A DNA stretch of 64,000 bases from Phycisphaerales bacterium. Its GTDB lineage: Bacteria; Planctomycetota; Phycisphaerae; Phycisphaerales; SM1A02. The DNA is taken from NCBI GenBank assembly GCA_009691725.1, contig SIAP01000002.1, forward strand, positions 62,001 to 126,000. The letters run 5' to 3'. This document shows, in pieces, positions 45,687 to 54,696 of this stretch. The notes beneath the pieces are model-generated. The model made no database searches. It saw nothing but the letters and a program-made list of their open reading frames with translations, and was not told where the DNA came from. The translations under genes were made by a program, and so were the position numbers. Numbering within the stretch: position 1 is the stretch's first letter; the number at the start of each line of letters is the position of its first letter.

Positions 45687-46708
45687 CGACCCACCTTCGA
45701 CGCGGATCTGCACGCGAGCACTCGCGGATGCCCTTCGAGATCAGGGAGGACATGGACATCGATGAGCCCATGTGCAGTCGCGATGTCCGCCGCGGCGAGT
45801 CCTTGCGTCGAACTGATTTCAACGAGCAGGGTTCCTCCCGGACGGAGCCACTTCGGCGCAGCTGCAATGACTCGGCGCACGACGGAAAGCCCGTCGTGAC
45901 CACCACGCAGAGCGGTTGCAGGTTCGTAGTCGCGCACATTCGGTGGCACGGCTTTCCACTCCTCATCGCTGACATAAGGCGGATTTGAAAGGATCAGATC
46001 GAATGTCCCCTCGAGCGACCGACCCATCAGCGGCGAATCGAGGTCGCCTTCACGCACTTCAATGATGTCACTGAGCCCATTCGATTGCACGTTTCGACGG
46101 GCAAGCTCGGCCGCTGCAGGAATGAGTTCGCTCGCGAAGCATGCGATTGCACGTGTGGGCTGCACGGCCGAGTCGATCGCAGCATCGTCGCCGGCGATCT
46201 CCGTGTTCGCATCCTTCCACGCCAATTGACGAGGCGCCTTTCGTGCTGCGACGAGCGATCGCATCACTGCGATGGCGATGCAACCAGATCCAGTGCACCA
46301 ATCAGCGATTCTCGGTTCTCTCCGCTCCGACGACCCAGTTCCAGCACTGGTCTCAGCCCCACTCGATCGCAGTCGGTCGAGCGCTGCGGTCACCAACGCC
46401 TCGGTGGATGGCCGGGGAATCAGCGTGGACGGTCCAACCTCAAGGTCACATCCGTAAAAACTCCAACGACCAACAAGGTATTGCACCGGCTCATGTCGCC
46501 CCGCACGCTGGACGAGCGCGCGCAGTTCAGCGAGTTCTTCGGAAGAGGCTGGACGATCTGCGTCCATGTAGAGGCGCATGCGATCACAGCGAAGCACGTG
46601 CGCAACCAACAAGTCACCGCAGACCGCTGGCGAATCGATCTTGCGCTCAACCAAGTAAGTGTGAATCCACGCGCGAAGGCGACGAACCGTCCATGTTTCC
46701 GCCATCAT
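45683..46708 (-). CDS. prmC: Release factor glutamine methyltransferase PrmC
   Basis: 341 residues. It methylates the glutamine of the GGQ motif in release factors RF1/RF2, using SAM. The N-terminal helical domain ends in EPVQYLVGRWSFYG, then a class I methyltransferase fold with DWCTGSGCIAIAV for SAM binding and the catalytic LILSNPPYVS. The family ends normally. An ATG-ATG pair at 46708 and 46705 (preceded by TTG at 46711) leaves the exact start open; a TAGGAT hexamer lies just upstream at 46712-46717. The gene is on its own, divergent from the small unknown gene at 46758. Confidence 0.93.
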   Translation of the reverse strand: MMAETWTVRRLRAWIHTYLVERKIDSPAVCGDLLVAHVLRCDRMRLYMDADRPASSEELAELRALVQRAGRHEPVQYLVGRWSFYGCDLEVGPSTLIPRPSTEALVTAALDRLRSSGAETSAGTGSSERREPRIADWCTGSGCIAIAVMRSLVAARKAPRQLAWKDANTEIAGDDAAIDSAVQPTRAIACFASELIPAAAELARRNVQSNGLSDIIEVREGDLDSPLMGRSLEGTFDLILSNPPYVSDEEWKAVPPNVRDYEPATALRGGHDGLSVVRRVIAAAPKWLRPGGTLLVEISSTQGLAAADIATAHGLIDVHVLPDLEGHPRVLACRSASKVGR

Positions 46709-46757
46709 CAAATCCTAACGGTTTCCTCGTTATGATCGCACTCCCCCCGATTCACCG

Positions 46758-47219
46758 ATGACCGCACACGATCCCACATCCACGCTCACAGCGCTCGCGC
46801 AGCATGCTCGAGAGTCGTCGTGCTTTGCTGGAGTGCGGCAGGAGGGCGGGCGACTTGAGTGCGATGCCAAGGGAGCGTCGGCTCCGGCGCAGTACCGAGT
46901 TGAAGTCGCCAGCGATGGTTGGAGAGTTTCACTCGGCACGCTGGACCGATGGCTCAGCGAATCGATCGAATCTCAACTGGTCGAAGGACGCGAATCCATC
47001 GAGGATCTGTTGCAAGAGGAACTCACCGATCTGGAATGGATGACTCCTGCGCCCACAGTGAAGCACTTTCGAGATGAGTCCAAACGGTATGTCTTTGAGT
47101 GCACTGTGTCCCTCGGGAAAGACACCACGACCGACGTGCACTGTGCCCGCACATTCTTGTTTGCCTTTGAATCGATGTTTCGACAGCTCGGTGATATGTC
47201 GGAGTCGGGGGCGCATTGA
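46758..47219 (+). CDS. Small conserved-looking protein of unknown function, 153 aa
   Basis: Soluble, acidic protein without signal peptide or membrane segment and without a motif I recognise. It has an N-terminal helix, a strand-rich middle (QYRVEVASDGWRVSLGTLDR), an acidic helix (LLQEELTDLEW) and a beta hairpin containing KRYVFECTVSLG, ending in a helix. The size and pattern resemble small YbjN/TIR-chaperone-like proteins, but I cannot assign a family. Its TGA stop overlaps a TTG start of the GT4 glycosyltransferase, so the two are translationally coupled. A TATGAT hexamer at 46731-46736 may be its -10 box. Confidence 0.7.
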   Translation: MTAHDPTSTLTALAQHARESSCFAGVRQEGGRLECDAKGASAPAQYRVEVASDGWRVSLGTLDRWLSESIESQLVEGRESIEDLLQEELTDLEWMTPAPTVKHFRDESKRYVFECTVSLGKDTTTDVHCARTFLFAFESMFRQLGDMSESGAH

Positions 47220-48772
47220 TCACTGCTCCACGCGTCCTCATGCTCGGCTGGGAGTTTCCTCCATTCATCACTGGTGGACTTGGCACGGCCTGCCATGGGC
47301 TCACACGCGGGCTGACGAACGCAGGATGCGACATCACGTTTGCTCTGCCGCGATCGATTGATCCATCGCACTCCTCTCATGTTCGATTGCTCTCACCGAC
47401 GAGCGAGATTGTTGACAGCAGCACGTGGGTTTCCCCTCCCGAAGGAACGATTACCGAGTCCACGATTGCGACGGGCGAGAGCGAAGTGACCGAAGTGATC
47501 GAGCGGGCGCGGTTGCGTACTGAATTGTTGCAACGAGGGACTCCGGAGCGCATCAAGATCCTGGACCTTCCATCATTGATGCAGAGCGCGTACGCGTCGG
47601 GTGGTGTGCGCAGTCGAGTCATCGGGTACGCACGAACTGTGTTGGAGTCAATCGATCCAACGACCGCATCCTTGGACGACCAACAGTTCGAGGACTACAT
47701 CGAGCGTTACACACGAACCGTCGAGTCAACAATGTTCCCGGACGCTATCGCAGTCCATCGCGCGTTGCCTGAAGCCGGGGTCCCTTCGTCATCGAACAAT
47801 CATTCCCAGCAGGTCATCGGCGGATACGACGGCGATCTCATCCTCGCGTCTGAGCGGTATGCGCACTTCTGTGTCCGTGCTGCGAAACACTTGGATTTCG
47901 ATGTGATCCATGCGCATGACTGGCTGACCTATCCCGCAGGCATCGCGTTGGCGAGATTGACTGGTCGCCCACTCGTCGTCCATGTTCATGCGACCGAGTT
48001 TGATCGCTCTGGCGATCATGTCAATCAACCCGTGTACAACATCGAACGGCGCGGAATGCATGCTGCGGTGCGTGTGCTGGCGGTGAGCATGCTGACACGC
48101 AATCTGCTCGTCAACCGATATGGCGTCCCGGCAGACAAGATCGATGTGGTCTACAACGGGGTTGACCTCGAACCCTCTGCGTATGGGATCAAACGCATCG
48201 AGCGCTCGGAGCGCATCGTGTTGTACTTCGGTCGAATCACCATGCAGAAGGGCCCCGAGTATTTCGTTCGCGCTGCGAAACGTGTGCTCGAGGTTGAGAA
48301 GAATGTGCGATTCGTGGTTGCGGGATCTGGTGATCAAGCCGCCACGATGATCGAGATGGCTGCTGCGATGGGGATCGGCGGCCGGATGACTTTCACCGGC
48401 TTCCTGCGCGGAAAGGACATCCAGCGCGTCTTTGCATTGGCTGATCTCTATGTGATGCCGAGCGTGTCAGAGCCCTTTGGGATCGCCCCGCTCGAAGCGA
48501 TGGGGCATCGCGTGCCAGTCATCATCAGCAGAAACTCTGGCGTGTCGGAGGTGCTGACCCATGCGCTCAAGGTGAATTTCTGGGATGTCGATGAGATCGC
48601 CAACAAGATTGTTGCGGTCCTGCGTCATCCGCCACTCCGCGCAGAGTTACGCGACCGCGGACTCTTCGAGGTGCGCGGCATCACCTGGGACGGCGCCGCG
48701 ACGCGCTGCTTGGAGAGTTATCGCAAGGCGATTGCAGTGGTTGGGAAGACCTCGGGTCGCACCAGATATTAA
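47216..48772 (+). CDS. GT4-type glycosyltransferase (glycogen-synthase-like), 518 aa
   Basis: GT-B fold enzyme. The N-terminal domain starts with VLMLGWEFPPFITGGLGTA, as in glycogen/trehalose-type synthases, and has FDVIHAHDWLTYPAG. The C-terminal domain begins DVVYNGVD and ends with EPFGIAPLEAMGHRVPV, the E-x7-E nucleotide-sugar motif. It has an insert of about 130 residues between the first two conserved regions. It probably uses ADP- or UDP-glucose to extend an alpha-glucan, but sugar donor and acceptor are not known. Start is TTG at 47216 (TTGA overlap with the upstream gene); ATG at 47237-47239 is an alternative. Cytoplasmic. Confidence 0.85.
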   Translation: MITAPRVLMLGWEFPPFITGGLGTACHGLTRGLTNAGCDITFALPRSIDPSHSSHVRLLSPTSEIVDSSTWVSPPEGTITESTIATGESEVTEVIERARLRTELLQRGTPERIKILDLPSLMQSAYASGGVRSRVIGYARTVLESIDPTTASLDDQQFEDYIERYTRTVESTMFPDAIAVHRALPEAGVPSSSNNHSQQVIGGYDGDLILASERYAHFCVRAAKHLDFDVIHAHDWLTYPAGIALARLTGRPLVVHVHATEFDRSGDHVNQPVYNIERRGMHAAVRVLAVSMLTRNLLVNRYGVPADKIDVVYNGVDLEPSAYGIKRIERSERIVLYFGRITMQKGPEYFVRAAKRVLEVEKNVRFVVAGSGDQAATMIEMAAAMGIGGRMTFTGFLRGKDIQRVFALADLYVMPSVSEPFGIAPLEAMGHRVPVIISRNSGVSEVLTHALKVNFWDVDEIANKIVAVLRHPPLRAELRDRGLFEVRGITWDGAATRCLESYRKAIAVVGKTSGRTRY

Positions 48773-48789
48773 GTTCGCGCGTGGCCCGC

Positions 48790-48837
48790 GGTGGCGCACG
48801 GTGGCGCACGGTGGCGCACGTGGCGCACGCGGCGCAC
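48790..48837 (+). repeat. Intergenic 9-10-bp GC-rich tandem repeat
   Basis: Three GGTGGCGCAC units (48790-48819) and two degenerate ones (GTGGCGCAC, GCGGCGCAC) sit between the GT4 stop and the putA promoter. The unit length is not a multiple of three. The array would read through into putA if the upstream transcript continued. Confidence 0.85.
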
Positions 48838-48882
48838 GTGACAGTTGATTCTCCGCCTCGAACCGCACAGCACCTGCGTTCC

Positions 48883-48888
48883 TATACT
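48883..48888 (+). promoter_or_regulatory. Candidate -10 box (TATACT) for putA, leaderless
   Basis: TATACT matches five of six -10 bases and ends 10 nt before ATG 48899. No Shine-Dalgarno precedes the start. This also supports 48899 rather than 48845 as the start of putA. Confidence 0.5.
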
Positions 48889-48898
48889 CGCCGATTCA

Positions 48899-51800
48899 AT
48901 GGGACTCTTTACTCGATCCAAATCGGCGGCGAAATCGACCGCTCGAACGCAGGCAGCTCCCCTTCCCTCCACGCTCACGCGGGATGATGGGCCACCGACT
49001 CCCCTCTGCGGCGATCCCTCGTTGGAGTCTGCCGCACAATCCGCAGCGCGTGCAATCCTGGATGCCGCGCGCAGTGATCGCACGGGTTTCATGAGTGCTG
49101 CATTCTGGTCGGACAAGTTGATGGCGTGGTCAATGAAGGACCCGGAATTCAAGGTTCAACTCTTTCATTTCGTCGATTGCTTCCCCGCGCTGAAATCATC
49201 CGATGCGATCTACGAACATCTCGTCGACTTCATGTCCAAGCCAGGACTCAAAGTCCCCCCAGGACTCGACATTGGACTCCGCGCGGGCGGGCTCGCCAAG
49301 GGACTCGTCGCCAAGACCATGGCAAGTCAGATTGAGTCGATGGCGAGCAAATTCATCGCAGGAACAGATGCGCAGAGCGCGCTTCCAACACTGCAGAAAC
49401 TCTGGACCAACGGGATGGCATTCAGTGTCGACTTGCTTGGCGAGGCGTGCTTGAGCGATGAAGAGGCGCACATGTACCGAGGCAAGTACCTCAATCTCAT
49501 CGCACAGCTTCCAGGCGCGGTTGCGCTGTGGACTCCAAACCCGACGCTTGAAAGCAATCACCTTGGTGCAATTCCACGCACCAATGTCTCCATCAAGATT
49601 TCATCTCTGTTCGCACGAACCGACCCGATTGATTTTTCTGGATCGCTCGCCGAGCTCATCGACGCACTCACCCCAATCCTGCAGAGCGCACACGCCCATG
49701 GTGTCTTCGTCAACTTTGACATGGAGCATCACGCCTTCAAGGACCTCACGCTTGAACTCTTCATGCAGTGTTGCGAGCGTGTTCCCTTCCACGCTGGTCT
49801 GGCAATGCAGGCGTACTTGCGATCCGGCGAGGCAGATGCGCAGCGCATCATCGAATGGACCAAGCGCACGGGACGTGTCGTCACAGTCCGACTCGTCAAG
49901 GGTGCATACTGGGACTCTGAAACGATTCATGCGGAGCAATGTGGCTGGCCCGTCCCCGTCTGGGGAAGCAAGCGCGACACCGATGCATGCTTCGAGCGGA
50001 TGGCGCAGCGGTTCATCGCGTCGACTCCCCATCGCGTTGGCATTGGCGGAGTCACACTCGCACTGGGATCACACAACGCACGATCGATCGGCGCAGCGCT
50101 CGCCATGAACCAACGCGCCGGACTTCCTCCGGCTGCACTCGAGCTGCAGATGCTGCACGGCATGGGCGACGCGTTGAAAACTGCTGCAATTGCACAGGGA
50201 CTGCGGGTGCGCGAGTACCTGCCCGTCGGCGAGATGATCCCCGGAATGGCGTATCTCGTGCGGCGACTCTTGGAAAACACGAGCAACGAGAGTTGGCTGC
50301 GCAGTGGATTCTCCCAGGGAGTGGACTCTTCAGTGCTTGTTGCGAGCCCGCACCGAGCAACTGGCGCAGGCTCATGCAGCGACGACGGGCTCACGCGCCT
50401 CACGCAGGGACCACAACGCCATGCGCTCAGCCGCACGCATCCAGAGATTGCAGATGGCAGTCCTTTTTTTACGGAGTCGCTGAGGGATTTCTCGAATCGT
50501 GGAGAGCGCGATGCCTTTGCGGCCGCAGTCACGCACGCTCGGGTGCCGCCCGTTGCCAACGACACCACAGTCGACGAAGCGTTGCGCATGGTCGATCGTC
50601 TGCACCGAGCATTCCCCGCATGGCGCGATCGATCCGTGACTGACCGTGCGAGTGTGCTCGTACGGGCGGCCAGTGCGATGCGCACTCGACGAGATGAACT
50701 CTGCGGCATCATCATTCGCGAGGCAGGCAAGACATGGCGCGAAGCAGACGGAGATGTGTGCGAAGCGATTGACTTCTGCGAGTATTACGCGCGTGAGAGT
50801 GCTCACCTCTTTGACCCCAAGCGACTCGGTGCATTCACGGGCGAACTCAACGAGGAATGGTTTCAGCCGCGCGGAGTCGCTGTCGTCATCAGTCCATGGA
50901 ATTTTCCACTGGCGATTTGCTGCGGGATGACCGTTGCGGCACTGGTCACTGGAAACACAGTCATCGTCAAGCCTGCAGAGCAAACGCCTGGCATCGCCAA
51001 GGTGCTGTGTGAGATCCTGTGGAGCGCCGGCGCTCCGCAGGACGCGCTCGCATTCTGCCCGGGCATCGGCGAGACCGTTGGCGCTGCACTCGTGCGCCAC
51101 CCACATGTCGCGCTCATTGCATTCACAGGATCGAAGGGTGTCGGACTCGACATCCTTGAAGCATCGGGTCGCACGCCGTCGAATCAGGAATTCGTCAAGA
51201 AAGTGGTCTGCGAAATGGGTGGCAAGAATGCGATCATCGTCGACGAAAGCGCTGATCTCGACGAAGCGGTTCTTGCAGTGCGGCAGTCCGCATTCGGATT
51301 CGCAGGGCAAAAGTGCTCTGCGTGCAGTCGTGTGATCGTTGTCGGCAGTGCACATGATGGATTCCTCCACCGTCTCATCGAAGCCACGCGCACGCTGACG
51401 GTGGGCGACCCGCTCCTGCCGTCAACGGACATTGGTCCAGTCATCGATCGCGACGCCGCCGAGAAAATCCGCCATTATGTCGCCGTCGGTGCAGGGGAAG
51501 GAAAACTCGAAATCACTCTCCCGATCCCTGATGGTCTCGAGGATCGCGTGGGGAAACCATTCGTCGGACCCACGATCATCTCGGGAATTCGTCCAGACCA
51601 TCGCCTCGCCAATGAAGAGATCTTTGGACCGGTTCTTGCTGTGATTCACGTGCCCACGTTCGACGAGGCGCTGCGCGTCGCCAATGCGACGCACTACAAG
51701 TTGACAGGCGGTCTCTTCACACGTCGACCCTCTCATTTGGCACGGGCGCGCCGCGAGTATCGCGTCGGAAATCTCTATCTCAATCGCGCCATCACGGGTG

Positions 51801-51949
51801 CGCTTGTGGGACGCCAACCATTCGGCGGATTTGGCATGAGCGGTGTTGGCAGCAAAGCGGGCGGAGCTCACTACCTCTTGCAATTCGTCGAACCCCGAAC
51901 GGTCTGCGAAAACACCATGCGCCGCGGCTTTGCGCCTGGTCTTGAGTGA
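48899..51949 (+). CDS. putA: Bifunctional proline dehydrogenase / P5C dehydrogenase PutA
   Basis: 1016 residues from ATG at 48899, giving a start that follows TATACT by 10 nt; the 18-codon extension upstream is not conserved-looking. The proline dehydrogenase barrel (about 50-480) has NVSIKISSLFA, VRLVKGAYWD and REYLPVGEMIPGMAYLVRRLLEN. The aldehyde dehydrogenase half (about 560-1000) has SPWNFPLAI, FTGSKGVGL, CEMGGKN and the nucleophile Cys806 in AGQKCSACSR. Proline is oxidised to glutamate with FAD and NAD. It lacks the N-terminal DNA-binding domain of enterobacterial PutA, so it is an enzyme only. It is cytoplasmic and probably membrane-associated. Two intergenic repeat arrays follow its stop. 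Confidence 0.95.
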   Translation: MGLFTRSKSAAKSTARTQAAPLPSTLTRDDGPPTPLCGDPSLESAAQSAARAILDAARSDRTGFMSAAFWSDKLMAWSMKDPEFKVQLFHFVDCFPALKSSDAIYEHLVDFMSKPGLKVPPGLDIGLRAGGLAKGLVAKTMASQIESMASKFIAGTDAQSALPTLQKLWTNGMAFSVDLLGEACLSDEEAHMYRGKYLNLIAQLPGAVALWTPNPTLESNHLGAIPRTNVSIKISSLFARTDPIDFSGSLAELIDALTPILQSAHAHGVFVNFDMEHHAFKDLTLELFMQCCERVPFHAGLAMQAYLRSGEADAQRIIEWTKRTGRVVTVRLVKGAYWDSETIHAEQCGWPVPVWGSKRDTDACFERMAQRFIASTPHRVGIGGVTLALGSHNARSIGAALAMNQRAGLPPAALELQMLHGMGDALKTAAIAQGLRVREYLPVGEMIPGMAYLVRRLLENTSNESWLRSGFSQGVDSSVLVASPHRATGAGSCSDDGLTRLTQGPQRHALSRTHPEIADGSPFFTESLRDFSNRGERDAFAAAVTHARVPPVANDTTVDEALRMVDRLHRAFPAWRDRSVTDRASVLVRAASAMRTRRDELCGIIIREAGKTWREADGDVCEAIDFCEYYARESAHLFDPKRLGAFTGELNEEWFQPRGVAVVISPWNFPLAICCGMTVAALVTGNTVIVKPAEQTPGIAKVLCEILWSAGAPQDALAFCPGIGETVGAALVRHPHVALIAFTGSKGVGLDILEASGRTPSNQEFVKKVVCEMGGKNAIIVDESADLDEAVLAVRQSAFGFAGQKCSACSRVIVVGSAHDGFLHRLIEATRTLTVGDPLLPSTDIGPVIDRDAAEKIRHYVAVGAGEGKLEITLPIPDGLEDRVGKPFVGPTIISGIRPDHRLANEEIFGPVLAVIHVPTFDEALRVANATHYKLTGGLFTRRPSHLARARREYRVGNLYLNRAITGALVGRQPFGGFGMSGVGSKAGGAHYLLQFVEPRTVCENTMRRGFAPGLE

Positions 51950-51978
51950 CCATCGCCCCTGCCCCGATCGCGTGCCCC

Positions 51979-52034
51979 GCCTCGCCCGTGCCGCCTCGCC
52001 CGTGCCGCCTCGCCCGTGCCGCCTCGCCCGTGCC
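51979..52034 (+). repeat. 14-bp intergenic tandem repeat (4 copies)
   Basis: Four exact GCCTCGCCCGTGCC units and a partial fifth lie between putA and comM. The unit is not a multiple of three. Confidence 0.95.
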
Positions 52035-52091
52035 GCCTCGCGTGCGCTGGAGAACTGTGCCTCGAAGGCGGCGGCCGCTTCCCAAATGAAT

Positions 52092-52146
52092 CCCCGCTTG
52101 AACCCCGCTTGAACCCCGCTTGAACCCCGCTTGAACCCCGCTTGAA
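52092..52146 (+). repeat. 11-bp intergenic tandem repeat (5 copies)
   Basis: Five exact CCCCGCTTGAA units end two bases before the comM stop codon (52149-52151 on the other strand). The 199-bp gap between putA and comM therefore holds two unrelated arrays and nothing else I can recognise. Confidence 0.95.
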
Positions 52147-52148
52147 CC

Positions 52149-53759
52149 CTATCGCGATCCCAGCGTGCGATACTGGATCGCCTCGGCGACACACGCTCCG
52201 CTGACATCGCGGTCTCCCGCAAGATCGGCAATCGTGCGCGCAACTCTGCGAATCTTGTCGTACGCGCGCGCGCTCAATCCCAGCGCATCAAGCCCATCGG
52301 TCAGCAAGTCTGCTCCGGCTCCGTCGAGAGTGCAATGGCGATCCAGAACTTCCACGGCGAGCCTCGCATTGGGGGTACTGCCTTGACGCAATCTCGACCG
52401 CTCCCGAGCGAGCAGCACTTGTTCGGCCATCGAAGCGCTTTCGCCACTGGGCTTGAGCCGTGCGAGGTCACGCGCACTGACGCGACGAACTTCAACATGC
52501 AGATCGATTCGATCGAGAATCGGACCCGACACACGCCCGAGGTACTCCGACATCGCCCGCGCACCGCGTGGGCCCGCGCCGCGATCACCCTTTGATGTTG
52601 GATTCATCGCCGCCACGAGCATCGCCATCGCCGGCCATCGCACTGACCCACTTGCACGCGCAATGGAGACTTCTCCTCCCTCGAGCGGTTCACGCAAAGC
52701 CTCAAGCACATCCCGCCGAAACTCGGGGAGTTCATCCAGGAAGAGCACCCCATGATGGGCAAGCGTGACTTCGCCCGGTCGACCATGTGGACCGCCTCCG
52801 ACGATTGCCGTCGCACTCGCTCCATGGTGTGGAGCGCGAATCGGTCTGGCAATGTTCAATCGACCAGGCACAGAGCGACTGCTCACCTGCCGCCCATCTC
52901 GTGCGCCTGCGAGTCCAGCACCTGCGAGTCCAGCGCGAGCGAGTTCCACTCCAGCGCATGAACTGATGCGCATGACTTCGAGCGCCTCTTCGGCTTCCAG
53001 TGGCGGCAAGATCCCTGCAAGCGCGCGCACCAACATCGTCTTGCCGCACCCAGCTGGTCCAAGAAGCAATGCGTTGTGACCGCCAGCAGCTGCGATCAAC
53101 ATCGCCCGTTTGGCGACAGTCTGTCCCTTGATATCTCGAAAGTCCACGATGGTCAGCCCCAGTCGTGAGTGTTCCCCTGCATCTGGTTGGTGCTCACTGG
53201 GAGTTTCCATTTGCTCGTCCTCACTCGGTGTCCACTCGCCTCGGAAGTACTCGACGACCTCGGTCAGCGTGCGTGCGCCCACCGCGTGAACCCCTGGAAC
53301 CATCGCCGCTTCGAGAGCATTTTCGATTGGAACGATGATCCCCCTCCCTTGCGAGCGGGCCAAGAGCGCGGCACTCACCGCTCCACGAATGGGTCGAAGT
53401 CGACCGTCGAGCGCAAGTTCTCCTGCAATGAGCCAACCATCGGAGGCACGTGCCTCGGCGCGCTTCGGTTCCGCCGTGCCAGCGGCGAAGAGCAAACCCA
53501 TCGCGATTGGCAGGTCGTAGACCGCGCCTTCCTTGCGCGTTCCTGCTGGCGCGAGATTGACGACCACGTGGTGCCTGGGAACTTCGAAACCAGACGCCTC
53601 AATCGCGCGACGCACTCGCTCGACCGACTCGCGAATTGCCGCGTCCGGCAACCCCACCACGCAAATCTGCGGCAATCCATGCTCGGATAGATGAACCTCC
53701 ACTTCGCACGAGAGAGCGTCAATGCCACGAAGCATGAATGCGTGAACCAATGCGTGCAC
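52149..53759 (-). CDS. comM: ComM/YifB-family Mg-chelatase-like AAA ATPase
   Basis: 536 residues. The N-terminal Lon-protease-like S5 domain 2 fold (about 1-170) has GLPDAAIRESVERVR and APAGTRKEGAVYDLPIA. The AAA core has Walker A LLLGPAGCGKT (about 232-242) and Walker B LFLDELPEF, followed by the sensor segment SVRWPAMAMLVAAMNP. The C-terminal domain has the YDKIRRVARTIADL motif. ComM helicases assist branch migration in natural transformation, and YifB proteins are widespread without known role. An Ala/Gly repeat (AGLAGAGLAGA) near 52911-52940 is inserted in the ATPase region. The gene is divergent from the TauE/SafE gene. Confidence 0.92.
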   Translation of the reverse strand: MHALVHAFMLRGIDALSCEVEVHLSEHGLPQICVVGLPDAAIRESVERVRRAIEASGFEVPRHHVVVNLAPAGTRKEGAVYDLPIAMGLLFAAGTAEPKRAEARASDGWLIAGELALDGRLRPIRGAVSAALLARSQGRGIIVPIENALEAAMVPGVHAVGARTLTEVVEYFRGEWTPSEDEQMETPSEHQPDAGEHSRLGLTIVDFRDIKGQTVAKRAMLIAAAGGHNALLLGPAGCGKTMLVRALAGILPPLEAEEALEVMRISSCAGVELARAGLAGAGLAGARDGRQVSSRSVPGRLNIARPIRAPHHGASATAIVGGGPHGRPGEVTLAHHGVLFLDELPEFRRDVLEALREPLEGGEVSIARASGSVRWPAMAMLVAAMNPTSKGDRGAGPRGARAMSEYLGRVSGPILDRIDLHVEVRRVSARDLARLKPSGESASMAEQVLLARERSRLRQGSTPNARLAVEVLDRHCTLDGAGADLLTDGLDALGLSARAYDKIRRVARTIADLAGDRDVSGACVAEAIQYRTLGSR

Positions 53760-53836
53760 GCCGCAAACCTACTCCGCCGCGCACCTGCTTCGCCAAACGC
53801 TCCCATTTTTCTCTATCGTTGTTCGAGAACTTCTCT

Positions 53837-54649
53837 ATGGACTCCTCCACGCTATTCATTTCGATCGTCATTGGCTCCGTTGGAGGTCTCTTCGGCGGAC
53901 TCTTTGGAATCGGTGGAGGCATCATCATCATTCCTCTCCTGACGATGGCGCAGGGCAGTAACCCGCATCTGTATCAGGCGGCGAGTCTGGTCGCAGCACT
54001 CGGAGTCAGCCTCGGCAGTATCCCTCGACACATCCGCGCCAAGGCCATCCGATGGACATTCGCCTGGCGGACGATTCCATTGTCCATCGTCGCAGTTGGC
54101 ATTGGCGTGTGGATTTCGAACAGCCTGCACGATCCGCTCTGGCTCGAACGACTCTTCGCACTCTTCTTGATGTACGTGGCAGTGGCGGAGTTGATTCGTC
54201 GCTTCGGCGCGCACCCGGAACACGACGGCGGACTCGAGAAACCAGAGCGAACCGGATGGGGCATCGCAGGAATCGTCGGAACAATGATGGGGTTGCTTGC
54301 AGGATTGCTCGGCATCGGCGGTGGCGTGATCGCAGTGCCACTCATGCGGGTTGTGAATCGGTTTCCGCTGCGCGTGACGATTGCCACGAGCGCATTCATG
54401 ATTCTGCCCACGGTCATTGCCGGAGTCGTCCTCAAATACTCCACACTCGCCTCGGTGCGCACACCCGCTGGCGATCTGATTTCGCTGACGGAGGCGTTGT
54501 GGCTCGCAGGCGCGCTCGCTCCGGGCGCAGTCGTGGGGGCGATGATCGGCGCCGCGCTTGTGCACAAACTTCCGCAGCGACAACTTGCGATTGCGTTCGC
54601 GCTGCTTTGTGCGTTCCTCTCCATTCGCATGATTGGTATCGGCGGATAG
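53837..54649 (+). CDS. TauE/SafE-family sulfite/anion permease
   Basis: 270 residues from ATG at 53837 (MDSSTLFISIVIGS), the start that begins the first helix; a longer frame runs back into comM. About eight membrane helices in two halves show internal duplication: FGGLFGIGGGIIIIPLL near the N-terminus and AGLLGIGGGVIAVPLM near residue 160 are the family's paired signature. Such proteins export sulfite, taurine-derived or similar organic anions across the inner membrane; the substrate here is unknown. A TATCGT hexamer (53814-53819) may be its -10 box. The VTT gene begins 47 bp after its stop. Confidence 0.9.
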   Translation: MDSSTLFISIVIGSVGGLFGGLFGIGGGIIIIPLLTMAQGSNPHLYQAASLVAALGVSLGSIPRHIRAKAIRWTFAWRTIPLSIVAVGIGVWISNSLHDPLWLERLFALFLMYVAVAELIRRFGAHPEHDGGLEKPERTGWGIAGIVGTMMGLLAGLLGIGGGVIAVPLMRVVNRFPLRVTIATSAFMILPTVIAGVVLKYSTLASVRTPAGDLISLTEALWLAGALAPGAVVGAMIGAALVHKLPQRQLAIAFALLCAFLSIRMIGIGG

Positions 54650-54696
54650 AGTTGCTCATGCCACACACCGAATTGATTCACGCTTGAGACTCACCC

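Noticed and set aside
51979-52146. CRISPR array
   Set aside because: Units are only 11-14 bp, directly adjacent without spacers, and no cas genes are present.
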